DNA of 64,000 bases, from the NCBI GenBank assembly GCA_030041275.1, contig JASHOE010000109.1:1-64000 (forward strand), read 5' to 3'. The stretch is from Streptosporangiaceae bacterium. Its GTDB lineage: Bacteria; Actinomycetota; Actinomycetes; Streptosporangiales; Streptosporangiaceae. The position numbers and the translations under genes were made by a program. This document shows positions 52,878-59,830 of this stretch, one piece after another. Each line of letters starts with the position of its first letter. The first letter of the stretch is position 1. The notes under the pieces are model-generated. The model was not told where the DNA came from, did no database searches, and saw nothing but the letters and a program-made list of their open reading frames with translations.

Positions 52878-53390
52878 CTAGCTGACGCGGACCTTCGACC
52901 AGTCAAGTGCCTCCAGGTTCACCACGATGGCCTCCTGCGTCGTGCGGGCGATCACGACCACGGCTTCGGTGTCCGGATCAAGGTTCTCCTCCCGATGCGG
53001 GACAAAGGGCGGAACGAAAATGTAGTCGCCAGGCACCGTCTGAATCCGCGTTTCCGCGGGCTCGTCGCCGTCGACATCGAGGAAGACGAAGACCGGCGTT
53101 CCGGAGAGGACATAGATCGCCGTCTCGGATGCGCCGTGATGATGATTGCCGGACGCGGTCGCAGGCGAGACATGTGTCTGGCCCATCCAGAGGCTGGCCG
53201 CGCCGACTGTGTTACCGCTGATCGCCTCGAGGCGCTTCATTCCGGACGTCTGGGTGGTCTGCCCGATCAGGGCACCCGCGGCGACACGGTGCAGCGTGCG
53301 GTGGAACGGGTCGATGTCGCCGGGCACAAGGACGCCGCTTGGCGTGCGGACGAGGTTTCCATGGACCTGATCAGAGTGGGTTGCGGACAT
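52878..53390 (-). CDS. cupin-domain protein
   Basis: A 170-residue cupin: GNHHHGASETAIYVLSGTPVFVFLD is a clear first motif with three His and a Glu for metal, and VPGDYIFVPPFVPHREENLDPDTEAVVVIART is the second. A metal-dependent activity such as a dioxygenase or isomerase is possible. The gene lies 15 bp before the LysR gene in the same direction, and the LysR start faces the LLM gene at 54461. Confidence 0.86.
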   Translation of the reverse strand: MSATHSDQVHGNLVRTPSGVLVPGDIDPFHRTLHRVAAGALIGQTTQTSGMKRLEAISGNTVGAASLWMGQTHVSPATASGNHHHGASETAIYVLSGTPVFVFLDVDGDEPAETRIQTVPGDYIFVPPFVPHREENLDPDTEAVVVIARTTQEAIVVNLEALDWSKVRVS

Positions 53391-53405
53391 CGGGCTCCTT
53401 GGCTG

Positions 53406-54290
53406 TCACGAGATCACTGGAACTGACGTCCTGCGCGGTGCGGTGACGATCACCTGACTGACGGCATCGGCCACCTTCGTCCTGACTGTCGGCTCTAGGA
53501 CCTGGCTTGCCCATACAGCCAGCGGTATTGGCTCCGGACTGGGCAGATCACGGACAGCCACCAGGCCCTCTGGTGCCTGTCCCAGCGTCGCCATGAGAGC
53601 AACTCCGAGACCGGCTCGCACGGCGGCCTGCACCCCGGCGAGCTGAAGAGCCTCAGCAGCGATGGTGACGGGGATCGCGTGCTGTGCCAGGGTCTCTAGT
53701 GCCCGGTCGCGCAGCGCGCAGGGGCCGTCGAATGCGACCACTTCCATCGTTTCGCTCTCGCCGGGAGGCATCCATCCAGGTGCTGAGTACCAGGTGAGCT
53801 CAAGCTCGCCGACAGGGGTGGCTCGCGGGTCGCTGGCTGGCCCGAGGAGGAGCGCGATGTCCAGGCGCCCGGCTGAAAACGCCTCGCGCAGCCTGGTCCC
53901 GCGGTCAATCCTGAATCTGATCCGATGGTCTGGCAGCGACTGATCCAGCGCCTGCCTCAGATGCGGTAGCAACTGCGTGGCGGCATGCTCCGTCGAGCCG
54001 ATGACGAGCGTTTCGACGGCGTCGTCGCTAAAGCGGAGCAGTGCCTCGTCGTGGAGAGCCAGGATGCGGCGGGCGTGATGCAGGAACCGTTCGCCTTCGA
54101 CGGTGAAGCGCCAGCCCCGGCCAGGCCGACGCTCGATCAGTGGCTTGCCTACCGCACCTTCCAGCCGGCGAACATGTCCGCTCACTGCTCCTTGAGACAT
54201 GTGCAGTACGTCGGCTGCGCGCTGGAAACCGCCGGCATCGGCAACAGCCACGAAGCTGCGTAGCGGGCCAATGTCCAGGCTGCGGGCCAT
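53406..54290 (-). CDS. LysR family transcriptional regulator
   Basis: About 294 residues: MARSLDIGPLRSFVAVADAGGFQRAADVLHMSQGAVSGHVRRLEGAVGKPLIERR is the LysR winged helix, followed by an effector domain (LVIGSTEHAATQLLPHLRQAL, LDIALLLGPASDPRATPVGELELTWYSAPG). ATG 54290 is chosen because LysR proteins begin a few residues before the helix. It diverges from the LLM gene at 54461 across 170 bp, the usual layout of a LysR activator and its target. Sulfur regulators such as CysB and Cbl are in this family. Confidence 0.92.
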   Translation of the reverse strand: MARSLDIGPLRSFVAVADAGGFQRAADVLHMSQGAVSGHVRRLEGAVGKPLIERRPGRGWRFTVEGERFLHHARRILALHDEALLRFSDDAVETLVIGSTEHAATQLLPHLRQALDQSLPDHRIRFRIDRGTRLREAFSAGRLDIALLLGPASDPRATPVGELELTWYSAPGWMPPGESETMEVVAFDGPCALRDRALETLAQHAIPVTIAAEALQLAGVQAAVRAGLGVALMATLGQAPEGLVAVRDLPSPEPIPLAVWASQVLEPTVRTKVADAVSQVIVTAPRRTSVPVIS

Positions 54291-54460
54291 ACCGGCAGTA
54301 TAAACCACTATGTCGATCGGACTAGAAGACAAATTCCCATGGGCATGCGAAACCGTGATAGCCGGGCATCACAAAACGTCGTTGGACACCGCCATCGGGC
54401 GACCCCAGGCTGGAAGAGAGACCTAGCTCCCTCCGTGCCTGCCGAGCTGGAAGGATCGCC

Positions 54461-55798
54461 ATGCCGCGCAAGCTCCATCTGGCCGTGAGCCCGTACGGCG
54501 TTGGCGGCCCTGGCCAGCATGGCCTCTGGAAGGACCCGCGCGTCGCGAAGAATACGAGCCTCGATATCAGGTACTACATCAAGCTGGCTCAGTCGGCGGA
54601 GCAGGCCCTGTTCGACGCGTTCTTCATTGTCGACAGCCAGTTCATCAACGCCAGCTACCCGGCTCACTACCTCAACAGGCTCGAGCCGCTCACACTTCTG
54701 TCGGCGGTCGCGACTCACACGAACCGCATCGGGCTGGTCGCGACGGCAAGCTCGACCTACAACTCGCCATTCAACCTGGCCAGGCGACTGGCGTCGCTCG
54801 ATCACATCAGCGGCGGCCGCGCCGGATGGAACGTGGTCACTAGCTTCGACACCCAGACCAGCAAGAATTACGGGCTGGAGAAGCACCTCGACTACGCGGC
54901 GCGGTATAGCCGGGCTCTTGAGGCAGTCAAGGTCGTCCGGGGCCTGTGGGACTCTTACGAGGACGACGCATTCCCAGCCGACGTAGGCAAGGGAGTCTTT
55001 CTCGACCCTAGCAAGCTGCATGTCCTCAACCACTCGGGCGAGCACTTCAGGGTGGTTGGCCCGCTCAACGTATCCCGCTCGCCTCAAGGCCAGCCGGTCA
55101 TCTTCCAGGCCGGCATGTCCGAGGAAGGCCGCAATCTCGCCGCGCACATCGCCGAGTCCATCTATGCGCACGCCGAGTCGCTGGAGGCATCGCAGGCGTA
55201 CTACGCCGACGTCAAGCAGCGGGCCGCGGCACTCGGACGCAATCCCGATCACATCGTGATCTTCATCGCTGCCAGTCCCGTCGTGGCCAGCACAGATGAG
55301 GCAGCTGCCCGGCTGTCGCGTGAGATCTACGAGGCCGACAACGACTTCGATCGCAAGCTCGGCTTCCTCGGCCGTGCCTTCGGCGCATACGACTTCAGCA
55401 AGCACGACCTGGACGCGCCGTTTCCTGACGTCGCTCATCTGGCCCGGCGCGGGCGCCGCGCGGCTATGCGACTCGTGAGCCGCGCGCGCTCGGAAGGCCT
55501 GACACTGCGCCAGGTCGTGGAGCAGCTCAGCGAGTACAAGCCATCGCCGTTCACCGGGGCGCCGGATACCGTCGCCGACACGATCGCGCACTGGGTGCAG
55601 TCGAGCGCAACCGATGGACTGAACCTTCGCTTCAGGACCATTGAGGATTTCGAATCCTTCGCCGCCGATGTCGTCCCGCTGCTGCAGAAGCGCAAGCTTT
55701 TCCGCACCGAATATGAGGGCAGCACCCTGCGCAGCAGCCTGGGCCTGCCCCTCCCTGTCAACCGCCACACGCTGGGGCGCGAGAAGGCAGCGGGCTGA
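54461..55798 (+). CDS. NtaA/SnaA/DszA-family FMN-dependent monooxygenase 2
   Basis: A 445-residue relative of the gene at 34802: LHLAVSPYGVGGPGQHGLWKDP, FDAFFIVDSQFINASYPAHYLNRLEPLTLLSAVATHTNRIGLVATASSTYNSPFNLARRLASLDHISGGRAGWNVVTSFD, SPQGQPVIFQAGMSEEGRNLAA and FRTEYEGSTLRSSLGLP. It starts after GGAAGGATCGCC. It is the first of three genes (monooxygenase, hydrolase, flavin reductase) likely activated by the divergent LysR protein. Substrates of this family include dibenzothiophene sulfone and pristinamycin. Confidence 0.92.
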   Translation: MPRKLHLAVSPYGVGGPGQHGLWKDPRVAKNTSLDIRYYIKLAQSAEQALFDAFFIVDSQFINASYPAHYLNRLEPLTLLSAVATHTNRIGLVATASSTYNSPFNLARRLASLDHISGGRAGWNVVTSFDTQTSKNYGLEKHLDYAARYSRALEAVKVVRGLWDSYEDDAFPADVGKGVFLDPSKLHVLNHSGEHFRVVGPLNVSRSPQGQPVIFQAGMSEEGRNLAAHIAESIYAHAESLEASQAYYADVKQRAAALGRNPDHIVIFIAASPVVASTDEAAARLSREIYEADNDFDRKLGFLGRAFGAYDFSKHDLDAPFPDVAHLARRGRRAAMRLVSRARSEGLTLRQVVEQLSEYKPSPFTGAPDTVADTIAHWVQSSATDGLNLRFRTIEDFESFAADVVPLLQKRKLFRTEYEGSTLRSSLGLPLPVNRHTLGREKAAG

Positions 55799-55821
55799 CC
55801 GCCGCCTGCGAGGAGCTTGCC

Positions 55822-56595
55822 ATGACTCAGAACATCGACCACTTGCCGCCGTCCGGTCTGCGCGCACGTGGGACGGTGATCGTCGTGCCCGGCCGAGGCG
55901 AGAATCACGCGGAGTACGTTAGGTTGGGCTTGCGACTGGCCTACGATGCTTACCGGGTGCGGGTGGTCAGCCTGCCAGCCACAGACCCAGATCACGTCGC
56001 CGGTTTTCTTGGCGAGCTCGCGCAGGTGCTGTCCGAAGCGTCAGCGGCTCTGGCCGCCGAGGGCCCGGACGGGTTGGTCCGGCCGCTAGTACTGGTGGGC
56101 TCGGACCTCGGTGCAGCAGGGCTTGCCGCACTGCTCGGAGAGTCCAGTCCTACCGCGCAGTGGTGGCCGGAGGCCGTCGTGCTTGCTGGCCTGCCCGCCA
56201 GTGGTGCACGGATCGGCAGCACGTGGGACGACGAGCTAGAGGTCAGATCGCATTGCCCGGCACACCGGGGCGTCCTCAACGGGGACCAGGCACTTCAGCG
56301 TGGTGCACTGACAGACGCCCTACCGGCTGACATCCTCGATGCATCGTCCAGGGACGTCGCGTCGCTGCCGCACTTGTTCCTGGTCGGGGATGCTGACCCG
56401 CTCGCCGACCGCGATGATGTGGCACGCCTGGCCAAATCGCTTCCGGCCGCACGGCTCGCCGTCGTCCGCGGTGGTCACCACGATGTTCTGAACGACCTCC
56501 AGCATCGCTCGGTGGCGGCAGAGATTGTCGGGTTCCTGGAGGCGCTCCGTAGCGACCTTGTGCCAGCAATCGCGGTGGAAGCCAGCGCCTGGTGA
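55822..56595 (+). CDS. alpha/beta hydrolase with Asp at the nucleophile position
   Basis: A 257-residue alpha/beta hydrolase fold: TVIVVPGRGENHAEYVRLG replaces the usual HG motif, VLVGSDLGAAGLAALL is the nucleophile elbow with Asp95 instead of Ser, VGDADPLADRDD supplies an acid, and VVRGGHHDVLND supplies the His. Asp nucleophiles occur in epoxide hydrolases and haloalkane dehalogenases, so covalent catalysis is still possible; it may also be a non-hydrolytic member. GAGGAGCTTGCC precedes the ATG. It lies 23 bp after the monooxygenase. Confidence 0.84.
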   Translation: MTQNIDHLPPSGLRARGTVIVVPGRGENHAEYVRLGLRLAYDAYRVRVVSLPATDPDHVAGFLGELAQVLSEASAALAAEGPDGLVRPLVLVGSDLGAAGLAALLGESSPTAQWWPEAVVLAGLPASGARIGSTWDDELEVRSHCPAHRGVLNGDQALQRGALTDALPADILDASSRDVASLPHLFLVGDADPLADRDDVARLAKSLPAARLAVVRGGHHDVLNDLQHRSVAAEIVGFLEALRSDLVPAIAVEASAW

Positions 56596-56629
56596 ATGCA
56601 TGCGCGGCTGTGGCGTCAGAGGACGCGGG

Positions 56630-57148
56630 GTGACTATCACGTTCCCGACCAACCAGGATCTTGACCCTGTCAGGCTTCGGGAGGCCTTCGGGATATTCCC
56701 TTCCGGCGTGGTGGCAGTCGCAGCGAAGGTCGACGGTCGGCTCGTGGGCCTTGCCGCCAGTTCCTTCACATCCGTCTCCCTGGAACCGCCGCTGGTATCC
56801 GTCTCCATTGCGAACACATCGCGTACCTGGCCCGACCTGCGTCGGGCCGGTCACCTCGGTGTCACGATCCTTGCCGATCACCACGACGTCGCAGCGCGTC
56901 AGCTATCGGGTCCGGTAGGGTCTCGGTTTGAGGGCCTGGCAGTCACCCTGAGCGATGACGGCGCAGTTATGCTCGCGGATGGCCTCGCGCAGTTCGACAC
57001 CACGATCTACAAGGAGATGGCGGCTGGCGACCACACCATCGTCCTGCTGGAACTCCACGCTATCGAGCATGCCGACCATTCGCAGCCGCTGATATTCCAT
57101 CGCAGCGGCTTCAGTCGGCTGCAGCAGCCTGCGCCGGGACGCCGATGA
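56630..57148 (+). CDS. flavin reductase-domain protein
   Basis: About 172 residues of the HpaC/SnaC-like flavin reductase family: LREAFGIFPSGVVAVAAKVDGRLVGLAASSFTSVSLEPPLVSVSIANTSRTWPDLRRAGHLGVTILADHH, then HAIEHADHSQPLIFHRSGF. It would reduce FMN for the NtaA-like monooxygenase in the same operon. GTG 56630 follows AGAGGACGCGG; ATG 56600 is an alternative 10 codons earlier. Confidence 0.89.
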   Translation: MTITFPTNQDLDPVRLREAFGIFPSGVVAVAAKVDGRLVGLAASSFTSVSLEPPLVSVSIANTSRTWPDLRRAGHLGVTILADHHDVAARQLSGPVGSRFEGLAVTLSDDGAVMLADGLAQFDTTIYKEMAAGDHTIVLLELHAIEHADHSQPLIFHRSGFSRLQQPAPGRR

Positions 57149-57220
57149 TGTAACGGTCACGAAAGCTGACGTGCCGGGATGAGCAGGCTTGGGCAGCCGA
57201 TTCCGCCGGATGGGCGCGAA

Positions 57221-57420
57221 CTAGCGATCGGCTCCGCGTAGCTGCCGCGCCAGGAACAGGAGTGGCGTGCCCAACTGCCGGTCCGCCACGACGTCGCGCA
57301 CGCGGCCGATGACGATCTCGTGATCCGGCAACCGGGCTGCGGCCTCCTCGGCTGCGTACTGCGGAAGGCGCATCGCGCTGACCAGGCCGCGGAAATTGTG
57401 CGCGCTGGCAGGGCTGAGCT
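57221..57420 (-). pseudogene. flavin reductase C-terminal remnant
   Basis: The minus frame ends LPDHEIVIGRVRDVVADRQLGTPLLFLARQLRGADR, the usual end of flavin reductase-domain proteins. The preceding codons do not form the rest of the domain. The interval 57149-57732 contains this remnant, a repeat and nothing else recognisable. Confidence 0.55.
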
Positions 57421-57541
57421 GGCCTTCTGGCGTGGCAGTTCCGGGATTGGGCCACTTTCGCGAGTAGTGAAAAGATTCAAGAGCATATCGGCGTTCGGCG
57501 TGGCACACCTTCAGATGGACAGGTCCCATTGTGTCGCCTGA

Positions 57542-57613
57542 AATGCGTGCTGAATTCGTGCTGACAAAATCCAGCCGTACAGGCCATCTACCTCCGGAAA
57601 CTGCTCCCACCTC
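57542..57613. repeat. dispersed 70-bp repeat, copy 2
   Basis: Same orientation as 9285-9356, with about one base in five different. The direct repeat TGCTGA-N5-TGCTGA and AGGCCATCTAC are conserved. Confidence 0.6.
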
Positions 57614-57732
57614 CCGAGCTTCACGATTTTCGAGGGCACGTCGGAGATCCAGCGCACGCTGCCTTGAGATCGCGGCCCGCAGAAGGAAGCCCGTGGCCGG
57701 GCTTGGACCTGGCGGCGGGGTGCCGGGAAGTT

Positions 57733-58092
57733 TCAGGCTGCCAGGTGCGACGCGCACGCGGCGCACAAGCCAAGCGCGGCGAACCGGCGAGGTTCGATGC
57801 GGAAGCCGTAGCGCTGCCAGGCGGTGGTAGCGAGTTCGGCGATCAGATCGCTGGGGACTTCTTTCATCGATGCGCAGTTCTCGCAGACAAGGTGCCCGTG
57901 CGCGGTCAGGGACAGGGCGTGCGCGCGGATCGCCGCGCCGATGTCCTCGGCCGCCCGGTGCCCTGTGCTCGCCAGGAGAACCGTGACAAGGATCCGCTTG
58001 GCCGTTGTGGTCCGGCCGCCTCGGCTGCGCACCGCCGCCAGGATCTGGTCGGTTCGCACGCCGGCGCCGCTGTCGGCTGCGGGCCCTGGCAC
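57733..58092 (-). CDS. Fur-family protein lacking the recognition-helix region
   Basis: A 119-residue protein. The N-terminal part (DQILAAVRSRGGRTTTAKRILVTVLLASTGHRAAEDIGAAIRAHA) and the C-terminal metal/dimer part (AHGHLVCENCASMKEVPSDLIAELATTAWQRYGFRIEPRRFAALGLCAACASHLAA) match Fur/Zur/Nur proteins. The roughly 30 residues between them, which include the STIYRNL recognition helix and the wing, are missing at about 57915. Both CxxC pairs remain. It probably cannot bind DNA as a normal Fur and may be inactive or a dominant dimer partner. It starts with GTG 58092, divergent from a NiCoT permease. Confidence 0.8.
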   Translation of the reverse strand: MPGPAADSGAGVRTDQILAAVRSRGGRTTTAKRILVTVLLASTGHRAAEDIGAAIRAHALSLTAHGHLVCENCASMKEVPSDLIAELATTAWQRYGFRIEPRRFAALGLCAACASHLAA

Positions 58093-58203
58093 GTGAACAT
58101 GATATGCCTGCCAGTGATCAGCTGCCTAGGATGCGCTATTGCAACTCATTCGCAGAAATCTTTAGACTGGCCGTGACGTCCCCGACCCGGAGGTGGCAGT
58201 CCG

Positions 58204-59319
58204 ATGAGCGCGATGACGATCCGGCTGGCCCGCATCCGGGACGGCCTGACGCCGTCGGAGTGGGCCCGGTTCGGGGCCATGACCGCCACCATCATCGGCC
58301 TGAACGTGCTGGGCTGGGTCATGCTGGCCAGCGCCGTCGGCGGGCACTACCAGATCACCAACAAGGAGATCTTCGGATTCGGCACCGGCGCGCTGGCCTA
58401 CACCCTCGGCATGCGGCATGCCTTTGATGCCGACCACATCGCGGCGATCGACAACACGACGCGCAAGCTGGTCAACGACGGCAAGCGGCCGCTGTCGGTC
58501 GGGTTCTTCTTCTCCCTCGGCCACTCCACCATCGTCTTCGTCATGGCGGTATTGCTGAACTTCGGCATCCGCGCCCTGGACGACCAGGTCCGCAATGACG
58601 GCTCGACCCTGCACAACGTCACCAACATCGTCGGCACGTCGGTGTCGGGCGGATTCCTGTACATCATCGCCGCGCTCAACATCATCATCCTGGCGGGCAT
58701 CATCAAGGTGTTCCGCGAGATGCGCTCCGGCCGGTACAACGACGCCGAACTGGAAGCCCAGCTCGACAAGCGCGGACTGATGAACCGCTTCTTCGGTCCC
58801 ATCGCTCGGCGCGCCGACACCCCGTGGAAGATGTACCCGGTCGGCGTGCTATTCGGCCTCGGCTTCGACACCGCGACCGAGGTCGCCCTGCTCGTGCTCG
58901 CGGGCACCGCGGTCGTGTCCGGGCTGCCGTTCTACGCGATCTTGTCGCTGCCGATCCTGTTCGCCGCCGGCATGTGCCTGTTCGATACAGCCGACGGCTG
59001 CTTCATGAACTTCGCATACGACTGGGCATTCGCGCGGCCGATCCGCAAGGTCTACTACAACCTGACCATCACCGGCCTGTCGGTCTTCGTCGCGCTGTTC
59101 ATCGGCACCATCGAACTGCTCGGCCTGCTCGGGCAGGAAGCCGGGCTGAACGGGGGGTTCTGGGACTTCCTCGGGAACTTCAACATCAACACTGCCGGGT
59201 TCGTCATCGTGGGCGCGTTCGTCCTGACCTGGGCCGCCGCCCTGTCGGTCTGGCACTTCGGCAAGATCGAGCAGAAATGGGACACCAGTAACGCCATTAA
59301 GGCCAGCACAGGCGACTAG
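58204..59319 (+). CDS. NiCoT nickel/cobalt permease
   Basis: A 371-residue membrane protein with about eight segments. The NiCoT signature RHAFDADHIAAIDNTTRK (His72, Asp75, Asp77, His78) in the second helix binds the metal; VGFFFSLGHSTIVF, LGFDTATEVALL and LFDTADGCFMNFAYDWAF are further family motifs. It imports Ni or Co at high affinity for urease, hydrogenase, Ni-SOD or B12. It begins 112 bp from the divergent Fur-like gene, the arrangement expected of a Nur-type circuit. Confidence 0.94.
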   Translation: MSAMTIRLARIRDGLTPSEWARFGAMTATIIGLNVLGWVMLASAVGGHYQITNKEIFGFGTGALAYTLGMRHAFDADHIAAIDNTTRKLVNDGKRPLSVGFFFSLGHSTIVFVMAVLLNFGIRALDDQVRNDGSTLHNVTNIVGTSVSGGFLYIIAALNIIILAGIIKVFREMRSGRYNDAELEAQLDKRGLMNRFFGPIARRADTPWKMYPVGVLFGLGFDTATEVALLVLAGTAVVSGLPFYAILSLPILFAAGMCLFDTADGCFMNFAYDWAFARPIRKVYYNLTITGLSVFVALFIGTIELLGLLGQEAGLNGGFWDFLGNFNINTAGFVIVGAFVLTWAAALSVWHFGKIEQKWDTSNAIKASTGD

Positions 59320-59638
59320 CCGCCAGGCCTGCTGCAGCACGCGAGCCAGTCCGATGGGGCGGCGAGGGCTCGGCTGCAGGTAATCTTCTTCGCCGGTTCC
59401 GGTCTCCTCGGCGAAGGCCTAGCGCTGGTGGACGATTGGCAGCGCTTCCTCGGCGAGGGTGGCCTGGTGGCCGCCGCATCCCCGCTGACCCCGGCCACTC
59501 CGCGCCGGGCTGCAGCACGCACTCCACATGACGGACGAGGTCATGGAGTGGCACAATGCGGAAGTTGTCGGCGCTGTCCGCCCTCAGTGCCGCGTAAGCG
59601 GTGAGATCGTGCGGCTGAGCATCTCGGAAGAAGACGAC
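59320..59638. other. intergenic, nothing recognisable
   Basis: About 320 bp between the NiCoT gene and the copper genes. No family, hairpin terminator or clear promoter was seen. Confidence 0.3.
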
Positions 59639-59830
59639 ATGATGGGCCCGACCGCCAAGCTGTTCGGCTTTCTCATCCTGCTGGCTGCCATGTTCGCGGG
59701 CGCGTACGCCGTCGGCGCTCAGGTAGGCCCAGTCTCTTTAAGCCACAGGTCAGGTGACGGGGGTTCAATGCAAATGGGTGGGATGGAATCTGGCCCTGAC
59801 CAGCTGCTGGTAACGGGTCGTCGCGGGTGA
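59639..59830 (+). CDS. small membrane protein upstream of Cu ATPase
   Basis: A 63-residue protein with one N-terminal transmembrane segment (LFGFLILLAAMFAGAYAVGAQVG) and a polar tail containing a Met/Gly cluster (GSMQMGGMESG). Met-rich tails can bind Cu(I). GGAAGAAGACGAC lies before the ATG pair. The stop overlaps the ATPase start (GTGA), so the two are translated together. I do not know a named family. Confidence 0.68.
   Translation: MMGPTAKLFGFLILLAAMFAGAYAVGAQVGPVSLSHRSGDGGSMQMGGMESGPDQLLVTGRRG

Noticed and set aside
54308..55867. 519-codon minus frame opposite the NtaA-like gene
   Set aside because: The opposite strand encodes a complete known family and this frame has no recognisable domain.
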